In this document: in pieces, positions 10,591 through 22,724 of the stretch
Position numbering within the stretch: position 1 is the stretch's first letter
Layout of the letters: each line of letters opens with the position of its first letter
Assembly: GCF_003086295.3 (NCBI RefSeq)
Contig: NC_092048.1
Location: 108,144,276-108,208,275 of the forward strand
Reading direction: 5' to 3'
DNA: 64,000 nucleotides
Source: Arachis hypogaea
Taxonomy: Eukaryota; Streptophyta; Magnoliopsida; Fabales; Fabaceae
The notes under the pieces: model-generated
The model's database searches: none
Told to the model about the DNA's origin: nothing
What the model saw: the letters and a program-made list of their open reading frames with translations, nothing else
Translations under genes and position numbers: made by a program

Positions 10591-12127
10591 TGGTGCACGA
10601 ATTGTGAATCACACTTTTCACAACTCGTGCCACTAACCAGCAAGTGCACTGGGTCGTCCAAGTAATACCTTACGTGAGTAAGGGTCGAATCCCACGGAGA
10701 TTGTTGGTTTGAAGCAATCTATGGTTATCCTGCAATTCTTAGTCAGGAAGTCAATTTTATTTATCAGTTGAATTGTGAATAAACAAGAGAGTATGGGTTA
10801 AAGGTTACTTGTTATGCAGTAATGGAAAATATGTTGGAGTTTTGGAGATGTTTTGTCTTCTGAATCTCTGCTTTCCTCTGTCTTCTAATTCACGCACGCA
10901 CGTCCTTCTATGGCAAGCTGTGTGTAGGTGGATCACCGTTGTCAATGGCTACCATCCATCCTTCCAGTGAAAAGGGTCCAGGTGCGCTGTCACCGCACGG
11001 CTAATCATCTGCAGGTTCTCAGTTGTACCGGAATAGGATTTACTATCCTTTTGCGTCTGTCACTACGCCCAGCATTCGCGAGTTTGAAGTTCGTCACAGT
11101 CATCCAATCCCAGAATCCTACTCGGAATACCACAGACAAGGTTTAGACTTTCCGGATTCTCATGAATGCCGCCATCAATCTAGCTTATACCACGGAGATT
11201 CTAATTAAGGAATCTAAGAGATATTCATTCAATCTGATGTAGAACGGAGGTGATTGCCAGACACACGTTCATGGATTGAGGAAGGTGATGAGTGTCACTG
11301 ATCATTACCTTCTCCATAGTTAGGCGCGAATGGATATCTTAGATAGGAACACGCATGTTTGAATGAAAAACAGAAATACTTGCATTAATTCATCGAGACA
11401 CAGCAGAGCTCCTCACCCCCAACAATGGAGTTTAGAGACTCATGCCGTCAAAGAGTACAAAGTTCAGATCTAAAATGTCATGAGATACAAAATAAGTCTC
11501 TAAAAGTTGTTTAAATACTAAACTAGTAGCCTAGGTTTACAAAAAATGAGTAAACTATGATGGGTGGTGCAGAGATCCACTTCTGGGGCCTACTTGGTGT
11601 GTACTGGGGCTGAGACTTAAACAATTCACGTGCATAAGGCTGTTTTGGGCGTTCAACGCCAGGTTTGGATCCATTTCTGGCGTTGAACTCCAACTTTTAA
11701 TCCTTTTCTGGCGCTGGACGCCGGAATTGGGCAGAGAACTGGCGTTGAACGCCAGTTTAAGTCGTCTATCCTTGAGCAAAGTATGGACTATTATATATTC
11801 TGGAAAGCCCTGGATGTCTAATTTCCAACGCAATTGAAAGCGCGCCATTTTGAGTTATGTAGCTCCAGAAAATCCACTTTGAGTGCAGGGAGGTCAGAAT
11901 CCAACAGCATCAGCAGTCCTTTTTCAGCCTGAATCAGATTTTTGCTCAGCTCCCTCAATTTTAGCCAGAAAAATACCTGAAATTACAGAAAAATGCACAA
12001 CTCATAGTAAAGTCCAGAAATATGAATTTTTCCTAAAAACTAATGGAAATAAACTAAAAACTAACTAGAATATACTAAAAACTATATAAAATTAACCCCA
12101 AAAAGTGCATAAAATATCCGCTCATCA
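10591..12127 (-). repeat. Element 2 5' LTR (1537 bp)
   Basis: On the minus strand it runs from TGATGAGCGGATA (12127) to CGTGCACCA (10591). It aligns by eye along its whole length with the LTR at 4999-6573 in opposite orientation, including the GGCGTTCAACGCC block (about 11645-11755). The sequence right of 12127 is gag of element 3, so this is an insertion boundary. The TSD candidate TTCAC (12128-12132) cannot be checked because the other side is outside the window. Confidence 0.9.
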
Positions 12128-13554
12128 TTCACCACTGTATCACCTTGAAATGTACTTGCAGACCTCTCAAGTATTTGCTTGCTCAGTTGGCCCACTAGCA
12201 CCTCTAAGTTTCTAATGGAGGCCTTGGTTTCCTGCATAAATTGTGCTTCCGCACTTGCCACTTGTTCACTTATTACAGTGATAGCCTTGCATTCCTCTCT
12301 TGGATTTAGTATTGTGTTACCAGGAAGGCTATTAGTGGTCCTCTGATCAATTTCATTAACCTTTGTGGCTAATTGACCCATTTGAATCTCCAGGTTCTTG
12401 ATGGATGCTCTGGTTTCCTGTCTAAAATCTGTCAATATTGCTTCAAAATTATTGTTCTGCTGGAAACCGCCCTGAGAACTATTGTTGAAGTTCTGAGGTC
12501 TCTGAGGTTGGTCCCTCCATCCAAAATTTGGGTGATTCCTCCACCCCTGATTGTATGTCTTAGAATATGGATCATTGTTGGGATTCCTCAGACTACTCCC
12601 CATGTAATTAACTTGTTCAGAAGAGGGTTGAGCATAATCATAATTATCATTTTGCACAAAATTACCTGTCATGTCATAGGAGACTTCCTGTGGTGGATTT
12701 TGGGTGTTGATAGCTGAGACTTGCATGCCACCCATCTGTTGAGTAAGTAGATTTATTTGCTGAGACATCAGCTTGTTCTGAGCAAGAAGAGCATTAACAG
12801 CTTCTACTTCCAACACACCTTTCTTTTGAGAGGTCTCAGAGTTCACAGGATTCCTGTTAGATGAGTAGAGATATTGGTTGCTTGCAACTAATTCAATCAG
12901 CTCAATAGTCTCCTCTGGTGTCTTCTTCTTGTGCAATGAACCGCCTACAGAGGTATCTAAGCTCATCTTTGACATCTCTCCTAAGCCTTCATAAAAGATA
13001 TCCAGTTGGGTCCACTTGGAGAACATGTCAGGAGGGCATTGCCTAGTCAGTAGCTTGTATCTCTCCCAAGCTTTATAAAGAGTTTCATCGTCCTTCTGCT
13101 TGAAGGTCTGAACCTCCAACCTAAGCTTAGTTAGCTTCTTTGGTGGGAAAAATTTAGTGAGAAACTCTGTAACAACCTTTTCCCAAGTATTCAAACTCTC
13201 TTTTGGTTGGGAATCTAGCCATAGCTTTGCTTTATCCCTCAGAGCAAATGGGAAAAGCATGAGTTTGTACACCTCTGGGTTTACTCCATTTGTCTTCACA
13301 GTATCACATATCTGCAGAAAATCAGAAATAAATTGATTTGGATCTTCATGAGGAAGTCCATGATACTGGCAGTTTTGTTGCACCAGGGTGACCAATTGTG
13401 GCTTCAACTCAAAGTTGTTTGCAGTTATAGGAGACACCACAATGCTTTTTCCATAGAGATCTGCAGTAGGGGCAGAATAAGAGCCAAGCACTCTTCTCTG
13501 CTGATCATCCCCATTCGGATTTACCATATTGGTATTATTATTATTATTTGCCAT
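12128..13554 (-). pseudogene. Element 3 gag, C-terminally truncated by insertion
   Basis: ATG 13554 starts MANNNNNTNMVNPNGDDQQ. The gag core includes CQYHGLPHEDPNQFISDFLQ, WLDSQPKESLNTWEKVV and TKFFPPKKLTKLRLEVQTF, with the tail RQCPPDMFSKWTQLDIFYEGL. A Gln/Asn-rich region follows (residues about 250-370). Unlike element 2, no stop or frameshift is seen over about 475 codons. The last ~14 codons of the open frame (12127-12082) are LTR sequence of element 2, so the natural C-terminus is lost. Gag forms the particle that packages element RNA in the cytoplasm. Confidence 0.9.
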
Positions 13555-14148
13555 AGTGGATTCTGCAGCCTTGCAAAGTCTTGCTTGTTGTAAACGTCAC
13601 CTGAAAGTTCTTTCAGGTTCAAGATCAAAGTCTAAGAGATGTTCTTTGTCTCTATTTCTACGCATACACAAGCAGAAAACAAAAAAAATGGGACTCTCTA
13701 CGTCAGAGTGCAGAGAAGTCCCTGTGAGGTAACCTGTGTAAAATAATAAAATAAAAATACTAACTAAATAAATAAATAAAAATTTCGAAAATTTAAAAAG
13801 GAAAAATAAACAAAAAAATTTAAAATAAAATTAACTGAGTGACACCAAACTTAAATTCAGAAAATAAGAATATATATTTTTATTTTTATTTTTTATTTAT
13901 TTATTTTATTTATTTTTATTTTTTTTAATAAAAATAAAAAAATGAAAAACGAAACAGGGGAGAGGGGATATAAACGAAAAGGAAAAGAAAGTTAATAACG
14001 TAAAGGAAAAAAATTAACGTAAAAGAAAAGAAAAAATAACAAAAAAAAATGTAAAATAAAAATTAATAAGAAAATAAAAAATATAATAATAAAAGAAAAT
14101 TATCTAATCTAAGCAATCAAACAACGAATAGTTGTTAATCACAGTCAA
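13555..14148 (-). other. Element 3 5' leader
   Basis: This is AT-rich untranslated leader with A/T homopolymer-like tracts (13740-14100). The minus-strand phrase TTTAAGTTTGGTGTCA lies at about 13842-13857. No ORF was accepted. Confidence 0.7.
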
Positions 14149-14166
14149 TCCCCGGCAACGGCGCCA
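14149..14166 (-). other. Element 3 primer-binding site, complementary to tRNA-Asp
   Basis: This is the same 18 bp TGGCGCCGTTGCCGGGGA on the minus strand as in element 2, 6 bp from the LTR end. Confidence 0.93.
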
Positions 14167-14172
14167 AAAATT

Positions 14173-15584
14173 TGGTGCGGTATTTTTACAACTACACTTA
14201 CTAACCGGCAAGTGCACCGGGTCGTACCAAGTAATACTTTACGTGAGTAAGGGTCGATCCCACGAGGATTGATGGACTAAGCAACAATAGTGTTTGATAG
14301 GCTTAGTTAGACAAACAAAAATTGGTGTTGAGATGCAGTATAAAAGACAATAAACAATATCAAAAATATTGAAGAAGGGCAAGTAATTAAGTTGGGAATA
14401 ATATATGGAGAAGATAGTTAAGGTTTCAGAGTTATCTATTTTTCCGGATTAACTTTTCTTACTAACTAATTTAATTATGCAGGATTTAATTTATGGCAAA
14501 CTGTATGTGACTAGACCCTAATTCCTTAGACCTTCCTAGTCTCCCCTAAAATTCATTAACTGCCAATTCCTTGGTCAATTAATTCCAATTAGAGGGTGAT
14601 AATCAATTTCTAGTTTATATGCCACAAAAACTCTAATTATCCAAGAGGTAAAAGGATTATATGTCACGTATCCTATTAAATCCAGATAATTAAAATTTAG
14701 GAGAAATAGTTTTCAAGCTGTTGTTCAGGTAAAGAGCTTTTCCAAGTTTTACAAGAACTCAAATAGAAAGAGGGTCATACTTTCGTTCCACCCAAATTCA
14801 TAAAATAAAGAGCGAAAATAATTCTTAAATTATAAATCCACACATAAATTAAAATAGTAAAAGCAATAAAATTAATTCATAGAAATAGACAGAGCTCCTA
14901 ACCTTAACAGTGGAGGTTTAGTTGCTCATGGAAAAGAGAAAATAAGAATTCAGGTAAAATTGTACCGTGTTCCAATCTGATGGCATCAGATCCCTTTTTA
15001 TAACTAATCCTAATAAATTTAAAATCTAATATCTAAAACTAAAAATTAAAATAATATCTTTTCCTAGAATTCAAATTTGAATTTAAATTTGAATTAATTT
15101 AAATAATCAAATCTTCAATGGATAGATGGGGACCACTTGATTTGTCCATTCTGCAGCTTCTAATCTGTGTTTTATGGGCTGGAAACTAGGTCAAAACAGC
15201 CCAGAAATCGCCCCCAGCATTTTCTGTTAATTCTGTAGATCGCTCATGTGACGCGCCCGCGTCGTCCATGCGTTCGCGTCATTTGTGCAGATTCCAGTCC
15301 ACGCGTTCGCGTCAGGCACGCGATCGCGTCATTGCGATTTCCTCTATTCTGCGCGGTCGCGTGAGCCATGCGTCCACATCGGTATTCACTGGTCATCTCC
15401 TTGGTTTCTTCTCTTTCTCTGCAGAAACTTCATCAAATCCATCCGAATGCTACCTAAAATAAATAAAATTGCACAAAACTCAAAATAGCATCCATAGTGG
15501 CTAAAATATAATTAATTCTTAATTAAATTCAACAAATTAGATGCAAATTCACTAGGAAAAGATAGACAAGATGCTCACGCATCA
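14173..15584 (-). repeat. Element 3 5' LTR (1412 bp), distinct subfamily
   Basis: On the minus strand it runs from TGATGCGTGAGCATC (15584) to CCGCACCA (14173). It lacks the GGCGTTCAACGCC block. In the same relative region (15250-15380) it carries a GC-rich set of ACGCGTTCGCGTCA-like repeats. The sequence right of 15584 continues as element 4 (CTTGTGGCGTGAAGG), which matches intact element 1 at about 4499, so the boundary is well placed. CTTGT is the likely TSD. Confidence 0.85.
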
Positions 15585-17781
15585 CTTGTGGCGTGAAGGT
15601 GTCAACTGAAAAGCTTGAGACTGAGCGGTTAAAGTCGTGGTCCAAAGCAAAAAGAGTGTGCTTAAGAGCTCTGGGCACTTCTAACTGGAGACTCTAGCAA
15701 AGCTGAGTCACAATCTGAAAAGGTTCACCCAGTTATGTGTCTGTGGCATTTATGTATCCGGTGGTAATACTGAAAAACAAAGTGCTTAGGGTCACAGCCA
15801 AGACTCATAAAGTAGCTGTGCTCAAGAATCAACATACTGAACTAAGAGAATCAATAACACTATCTGAATTCTGAGTTCCTATAGATGCCAATCATTCTAA
15901 ACTTCAAAGGATAAAGTGAGATGCCAAAACTGTTCAGAAGCAAAAAGGCTACAAGTCCCGCTCATCTAATTGAAACTAAGTTCATTGATAGGTTTGAGAT
16001 TTATTGTATTTTCTCTTCCTTTTATCCTATTTTTTTTTAGTTGCTTGGGGACAAGCAACAATTTAAGTTTGGTGTTGTTATGAGCGGATAATTTATACCC
16101 TTTTTGGCATTATTTTTACATAGTTTTTAGTATGATTTAGTTACTTTTTATTATATTTTTATTAGTTTTCATGCAAAAATTATATTTTTGGACTTTACTA
16201 TGAGTTTGTGTATTTTTCTATGATTTTAGGTATTTTCTGGCTGAAATTGAAGGACCTGAGCAAAAATCTGATCCAGAGGCTGAAAAAGGACTGCAGATGC
16301 TGTTGGATTCTAACCCTCCTGCATTCGAAGTGAATTTTCTGGAGCTATAGAAGCCCAATTGGTGCACTCTCAATTGCGTTGGAAAGAAGACATCATGGGC
16401 TTTTCATCAATATATAATAGTTCATAATTTTCACGAGATTTGATGGCCCAAACTGGCGTCTAAAGACAGCCTAAAACATTTTGGCGTAAAACGCCCAAAC
16501 TGGCACCAGAATTGGAGTTAAACGCCCAAACTGGCACCAAAGCTGGCGTTTAACTCCAGGAACAGCCTATGCACGTGAAAGCTTCAATGCTCAGCCCAAG
16601 CATACACCAAGTGGGCCCCGGAAGTGGATTTCCGCACTATCTGCACTTAGTTATTCATTTTCTGTAAACCTAAGTTACTAGTTTAGTATAAAAACTACTT
16701 TTAGAGATTTATTTTATATCTTTTGATCACTTTTGAGCTTTTTCCATATTTTACGTTTGGAGAGGCTGGCCATTCGGCCATGCCTAGACCTTTTTCACTT
16801 ATGTATTTTCTACGGTGGAGTTTCTACACCCCATAGATTAAGGTGTGGAGCTCTGCTGTTCTTCATGAATTAATGCAATTACTACTGTTTTCTATTCAAT
16901 TCACGTCTACTTCTTCTCCAAGATATACTCTCGTACTTAATTCAGTTAAGTCAGAATGAAGGGGTGACCCGTGACAATCACCGAATTTTCGTTACTCGCT
17001 TAGCCAAGATTCGTGTGCCTGACAACCACAAAGCGGTCTACATGATGTTCAACGTAGTCATTGGACGACAGCTGGAGTATATTCTCTTGGATATCTAATA
17101 CACGGACCGTGTCCGTGAGATTAATATCTTCGTGGTATAGGCTAGAACCAAATGGGCAACCATTCCTGGGATCCGAAAAGTCTAAACCTTGTTTGTGGTA
17201 TTCCGAGTAGGATCCAGGAAGGAATGACTGTGACGAGCTTCAAACCTGCGAATGTTGGGCGCAAGTGATAGTGTGCAAAAGGATCAATGGATTCTATTCT
17301 GACGCTAGCGGGAACCGACAGATGATTAGCCATGCGGTAGCTGTACCTGGTATTTTTCATCCGAGACGATAAATCTGACAGTTGATTAGCCGTGTAGAAA
17401 CCGTAGAGGACCATTTTCACTGAGAGGATCTTACAGCTTGCCATGGAAGGAAGTAACGCATGGTTGGAAGGAGGCAGTAGAAAAGCAGATGTTCAGAAGC
17501 AACAAAGCATCTTCAGACGCTTATCTGAAATTCCCACCAATGAATTACATAAGTAACTTTATTTTATTTTATGTTTTATTTATCTTTCAATTATCAAAAC
17601 CTCATAACCATTTGAATCCACCTGACTGAGATTTACAAGATGACCATAGCTTACTTCAAGCTAATAATCTCTGTGGCATCGACCCTTACTCACGTAAGGT
17701 TTATTACTTGGACGACCCAGTGCACTTGCTGGTTAGTTGTGCGGAGATGTGAAAAGTGTGAATCACGATTTCCGTCCACCA
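15585..17781 (+). mobile_element. Element 4: 3' end of an Athila-type element, cut by element 3
   Basis: 15586-16077 is homologous to 4500-4998 of element 1: 3' untranslated region, then the TTGCTTG-GGGA-CAAGCAA hairpin at 16041-16058, then TTTAAGTTTGGTGTTG. The LTR follows at 16078. The body of the element lies left of the window, beyond the other layers. Its LTR abuts the 3' part of another LTR at 17781/17782. Confidence 0.87.
16078..17781 (+). repeat. Element 4 3' LTR (1704 bp)
   Basis: It starts TTATGAGCGGATAA (the expected TG mutated to TT) and ends CCGTCCACCA. It has palindromes of the GGCGTT type (16450-16560), more degenerate than in LTR 1 and 2, which fits an older insertion. The conserved end GACGACCCAGTGCACTTGCTGG is present near 17711. 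Confidence 0.85.
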
Positions 17782-18111
17782 CCTGCCATGGAATGAATCA
17801 TCAGAAGTTGGAGTAGATGGTGAGAAAAGTTGATCCAGAAGGAAGAAGCATCTCCGAAACCTCAACCGTTCTCATACCGTTGATTTCACACCTATCTAGT
17901 AACGTTTTATTTATTTACTTTGTTTTATGCATTTTCACAACAACAACCATCTTTTCTATCCGCCTGACTAAGATCTACAAGGTAACCATTTCTTTCTCAA
18001 ACCAACAATCCTCGTGGGATCGACCCTCACTCACCTGAGGTATTACTTGGACGACCCCGTGCACTTGCCGGTCTATCTATACGAAACTTGCGTAGTCAGT
18101 TTCGTGCACCA
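17782..18111 (+). repeat. Element 5: 3' part of an older Athila-type LTR
   Basis: It starts at CCTGCCATGGAATG, which matches the inner part of LTR 4 (CTTGCCATGGAAGG at 17437). It keeps the family end (ACGACCCCGTGCACTTGCCGG .. TTCGTGCACCA). The 5' part of this LTR is missing because element 4 inserted here. The sequence right of 18111 is host coding sequence. It may be the end of a full element or of a solo LTR; the window cannot tell. Confidence 0.82.
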
Positions 18112-18965
18112 CCCACCTCGTTCAAACTAGTAAGCCACCTTCCTTAACCCGTATCTCCCCCTACCCAATATTACTACTTGAATGATAAATGTGTTAACCA
18201 CACTTGCCTGGTCTTTTGCAGTCCCTTCCGATCACTCCGAATGACCTCTCAAACCGGACCCCCTACCTAAACCTGCTGGTCCCTAATGGAAGAAATGTCC
18301 GCTTTCAGTGCTTCTGGAATGAACAGCAAAATGGCAGCATCGAATTGATCCGAAGTTGGCCACAGTTCTACCGGAGGTACCAAATAAATCTAGACTCCAT
18401 GCTTTTTCTCAAACACATGGACAACTTTGATTTTCAAGTATGTATCTTCGACTTTGGTGGCCGCAAAAACACCTACCAACCTCGACCGTCCGAAGAAACA
18501 CCGTATGAAAAGCAAGTCACTTACCAGTGTGCCCGCTGTATCAACAATTCTTGTTCCAACAAGGCCAAAGCCATAGTTGAGAAATCCTCAACCAAATGGC
18601 CCTTCTTTGTGATGGACCTCACTGGTCGCGTCTTGTCCTCCCACTTGTTGGTGAGCTAAGTTAACTGCAATCTATTCTTTTAATACTATTCTCTGCTAAC
18701 ATTGTTTACATGCACCAATTAATTTTCTTGTATGTGACTTCATCAATAGTATCTATCTCTTAATGATCTGTTGTTATGCTACAATCAGCCAAATGTCCCT
18801 CATCTGAGCCCTTTTATTGATTAGAGGCACACACTAATTCTCGCATACGGCCACATTGAGGTCGAAGTCACCTACATTAGATTTAATAGCACACGAGACA
18901 GTAGTTTCGGAGTCATTTTCGGAGGCTGGGCATATTTTGCTAGCTTGTGCAAATTCAACAAGGTA
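18112..18965 (+). pseudogene. B3-domain (REM-like) gene fragment, disrupted by LTR insertion
   Basis: 18112-18129 codes for PTSFKL and ends at a GT donor (18130). Acceptor CAG at 18219-18221 opens exon 18222-18650 in the same phase. The join gives the start of a plant B3 DNA-binding domain: SLPITPNDL, LLVPNGRNVRFQCF, SWPQFYRRYQI, MLFLKHMDNFDFQVCIFD. A possible third exon from 18789 hits TAG at 18822-18824. The same frame then continues with a second B3-like stretch (GHIEVEVTYIRF, FGGWAYFASLCKFNK) to about 18962. So this looks like a two-B3-domain REM protein. LTR element 5 removed everything upstream of PTSFKL and an internal stop breaks the second domain. B3 proteins bind DNA in the nucleus; this copy is probably not functional. 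Confidence 0.7.
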
Positions 18966-20688
18966 TTGGAATTTTTGAGGTCATCTTAGTTAAACCAGTC
19001 ACAATCCTGCAGGTCCAATGCCACGACGAAGTTGGAGGCTCATGAACATTGATCCCCTTCTTATTAATCAGACATCCATTTTGTGGATTATGTTGGTATT
19101 TAAACTTATAACATTTTAAATATATAGGCAGGTTAGTCATTCCTGCTAAACACTCTACATTTTGCTAAACAATCTACTAAAAATTTTTATGGTTGTTACT
19201 ACAACTTAAAATACTTACAACATTTTCTACTCGTACAAATGTCCATCTTCAACTAACTTCTTTCGTTATACTAATTACTATTTGTTTAGTTGCTTAGTTT
19301 TGTAATGTCTTTACTTAAAAATTTATTTAGGTATAAACTCAAATTAAATACTTTAACCATTATGGATAACTGTGGTTTAAAAATTAAAGTATGTTTTTTC
19401 TTGTTATTTCATGATTGTCACTACCTAGGTAGCTTCTCCAAAAACTACTACATCAATTTTCAAATAAAAAATACACTTATACTTATTATTACGTACTAAC
19501 CTTATATAATATGATATTTATTATCTTTCACCACCCAAAAAAAAATAATATTTGTCTTTCGTAATTAGTTACAATACTTTAACAACGATCCAGTAATATT
19601 TTACATATAACAAGTCTTAAAATAATATAATTTTTAAAATCAATCTCCTTTATTATTAACATTTTTATGGCTTTAAAGTTTTTCCAGAATTTATACATAT
19701 GACAATGTAGAAAATGAAGTTCTTGTGAGAATGGATTATGTTATTGGATAATGGATAGTAATTAAGTTTGATCTTTGAGGTATGGATTTCTATGAATTGT
19801 GTTTGGGTGAATTGTGGATGTGGATCATATGGCAAAGTCCAAAAATAAAATATAAACTAATTCATCCAAAAAAAACTGGTCATCAAAGGGTTGCTCCAAC
19901 CAAACCATGTTGTATCGGTTTATAAATACATTTAATTTTGAATCAAAACTAATATTACTAATAATTGCTGTACGGCAGTCATTTCAACTTTTCATATGGA
20001 ACTTGATTATTCTTTTTCCACTAATGACATTCCCTTAAAAGAAATAAAATTCTTTTTTTACATTCAAATAGTTTTTAAACAAGAAGAAGAGAGAAGACTA
20101 AATACTTTGAACAAAATTAAAATAACCAATAATAAATAGAAATATTTTTTACATTTAATATTTGACATATTGAACTTATTTAGTGTAAAAATTAATTTTA
20201 AAATCAACCTTTTTTAGACTGATTTATAAATAAAATAAAAATGAAAATTAAAATTATTAAAAAAATTCAAATTCTTTCTTTTTATTTGTTAACAAAAAAA
20301 ATTCTAATTTTTAAGTGAATTTTAAATTTTTAATTCATATGTTTCCTAACAAGCTCCTAACAACCACTATTTTGAATTTGGTTGAAGCAACAGTGGTTTG
20401 GGTTTAGAAATATTTGCAAGGTTTATAATATAGAATGGAAAAGGGAAAGCGTTGTTTTTGATGATAGAGATGGTAAATTTGCTTGATTTTACAATGATAG
20501 AACTAGCTAATTGTAGCGCACACCAAGATGATTTATACATTAATGCAGCTCATTACTTCATGAAGAATAACCGATCAAAGGTAAGATATCGCTTGCGTTG
20601 ATAATAAATAATCCAGAGGAGGTCACTGTATTGCTGAGGGTTTAACACTTACCTCACATTCACGTAGGAGAAGCTATTTTGCTGATAG
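18966..20688. other. AT-rich intergenic sequence
   Basis: No convincing coding sequence was seen. A possible further exon of the B3 gene could follow the acceptor at about 19012 (CTGCAG) but meets a TGA within 11 codons. 19140-20390 is AT-rich with short ORFs only. 20391-20600 looks exon-like (more GC, AAAG|GTAAG donor near 20580), but I could not match it to the synthetase that follows. Confidence 0.6.
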
Positions 20689-22458
20689 GTGGAGGTTCAA
20701 GTGAGGAAGTTGTATTGTGTTAGCAGGGCCCTTTCAACTCTACCAATTAATCTCGAGAATGCTGCTCGAAGTGAAGCTGAAATTGAGAAGACACTTCAGG
20801 TACATTGATTGGAAGTGTCTGGGTCTTTGTCAACTTGATTGACTCCTTCTTTCGGTGATTTGTTTGCAGGAGCTTATCTTTTACTTCATTTCTTTTCTTC
20901 TATTGGTTAACTAATTCTCTTAATGAATGCAGGCTGGTGAGTGGTGAACAACTTGTTCGTGTTAATCAGGATACACGTTTGAACTTTAGAGTACTTGACC
21001 TCAGAACCCCAACTAATCAAAGGAATTTTTCGCATTCAACCACAAGATGGAAATGTAAAGCATTTCATCTGAATTTTATTTTGAAGAGTCTTACTTATTC
21101 ATGTTCATTCTTGACTTGCATGCTGTTGAGACGATGGTTGCTTTAAATTTTAAATTTAATGCAATTAATGCATACACGACATTTAGGTATAGATTTTCCC
21201 CATGATACCAAGTTGAATGATCAAATTATTTTTCATTGCATTGTTGGGTAGGCATTTAGACAATTCTTATTATCTGGAGGCTCTGTTGAAATCCACACTC
21301 CAAAGTTGATTGCTGGGTCAAGTGAGGGTGGAGCTGCTGTTTTCAGACTGGGCTATAAAGGGCACCCTGCTTGCCTTATCCAATCACCACAGCTTCATAG
21401 GCAAATGGCAATATGTGCTTATTTTGGCCGTGTTTTTGAGATTAGTCCTGCGTTTAGGGCTGAGGATTCCTTCACACACAGACATCTGTGTGAGTTTCCT
21501 GGTCTTGATGTTGAAATGGAGATTAAGAAGCATTATTATGAGGTATATTTGACTTTTAGGCATATGTTTCTTGGTATGGTTTTGAAATTATTGTGGTACA
21601 TAACCTGATTTAGTGATATTTGAGTTTTTGAGCAGATTATGGATAAAGTCGATAGGTTGTTTGTCTCAATATTTGATAGCTTGAACCAGAATTGTAAGAA
21701 GGCTCTTGAAGCTGTGCAGTGGCACACCAGTACCCATTTGAACCTTTAAAGGTAAGCAACTAAGCATCTTCTATTAAAAAAGAAATTGTATTAAATAAAA
21801 GAGTAAATATTGTTAACTATACCATGTTGTATTTGTTATGCTATGAACTACCAGTTGAAAAAATGTGAATACAAATGAATGCAATGCTTAAAGGCTTATA
21901 TGATTTTATTCATGATCTGATATATCCCGGTTAATATGCAGTATCTTTGTCAGACTCTACGGCTTACATATGAAGAAGGGGTTCAGATGCTCAAGGTAAG
22001 CTTAAAAAAACTTTCTTAGTACCTAATTCACAAATCATGAACAATTTTTTTTTTTTTTGAATTGGGGGACTTTCTTCTTTCTTAATAAGATATATGCTCC
22101 GTAAACATGGAGGGGTTATACAAGAACAGTGGTAATAACAAAGTCTTGGGCCACTAGTTTAGGCATGCTACGTGGATCAGACGATGCTATTGCATTATGA
22201 AAAAAGTTATGTTGTTCTATTTTCTAATTTCTAATTTCAACTAAAAAGTCAACGAAAACATTATTCACAATAGTCAAAGGTTTATTAGAAAATGTGATGG
22301 AGTCCATATTGTTAATTGAAAAAGAATTGGGGTTAAGGAAAATTTATGTCAAAGACCTCATTCTCAGTCCGTATCATAATCTTGTGTGCTTGCAAGTTAA
22401 AACGGGTTTATAGTCCCAAAAAGGATGAAATTATTGTCTTGATGCCTAATCAGGTTCC

Positions 22459-22617
22459 CTGTGTTCTGTTCTAAAGGGTGCTTCATTGATGCTGAGGCTT
22501 CCCCTCTATTTTCCTCTTATAGATGGTTCTTGGTTTTCTGTGTTCTGTTCTAAGGGATGCTTCATTGATGCTGAGGCTTCCCCTCTATTTTTCCTCTTAT
22601 AGATGGTTCTCGATTTT
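22459..22617 (+). repeat. Tandem duplication, two copies of about 79 bp
   Basis: The unit runs from CTGTGTTCTGTTCTAA to AGATGGTTCT..TTTTCT. It occurs at 22459-22537 and again at 22538-22617 with a few differences. It lies in an intron of the synthetase copy. Confidence 0.9.
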
Positions 22618-22724
22618 CTTTGCAATTGTTGATTGACCTCAACACTCAGAATTTTGTTTATCTTCATTAATAAGAATATTAGAAAATGGTATGTCTTGCA
22701 TGTACTTATAATTTTGCTTCATAA

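Larger units (their letters stand above)
6574..12127 (-). mobile_element. Element 2: 5' half of an Athila-type Ty3/gypsy element, cut by element 1
   Basis: Reading leftwards: 5' LTR (12127-10591), tRNA-Asp primer site (10584-10567), leader, gag (9792 on), protease, then reverse transcriptase up to 6574, where element 1 interrupts it. All coding parts carry stops or frameshifts, so the copy is dead. The rest of pol and the 3' LTR should lie left of the window, beyond the 5' LTR of element 1. Element 2 itself lies inside gag of element 3. Confidence 0.9.
12128..15584 (-). mobile_element. Element 3: 5' end of another Athila-type element, cut by element 2
   Basis: Reading leftwards: LTR (15584-14173), tRNA-Asp primer site (14166-14149), leader, and gag from 13554 until element 2 interrupts at 12128. 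Its LTR differs clearly from those of elements 1, 2 and 4, so it belongs to a different subfamily although gag is related. It was inserted into the 3' untranslated region of element 4. Confidence 0.88.

Noticed and set aside
12082..12127. C-terminal residues of the element 3 gag frame
   Set aside because: They are LTR sequence of element 2 beyond the insertion point.
22140..22440. Possible copia fragment in a synthetase intron
   Set aside because: Short peptide resemblance only. No conserved gag/pol motif could be confirmed.
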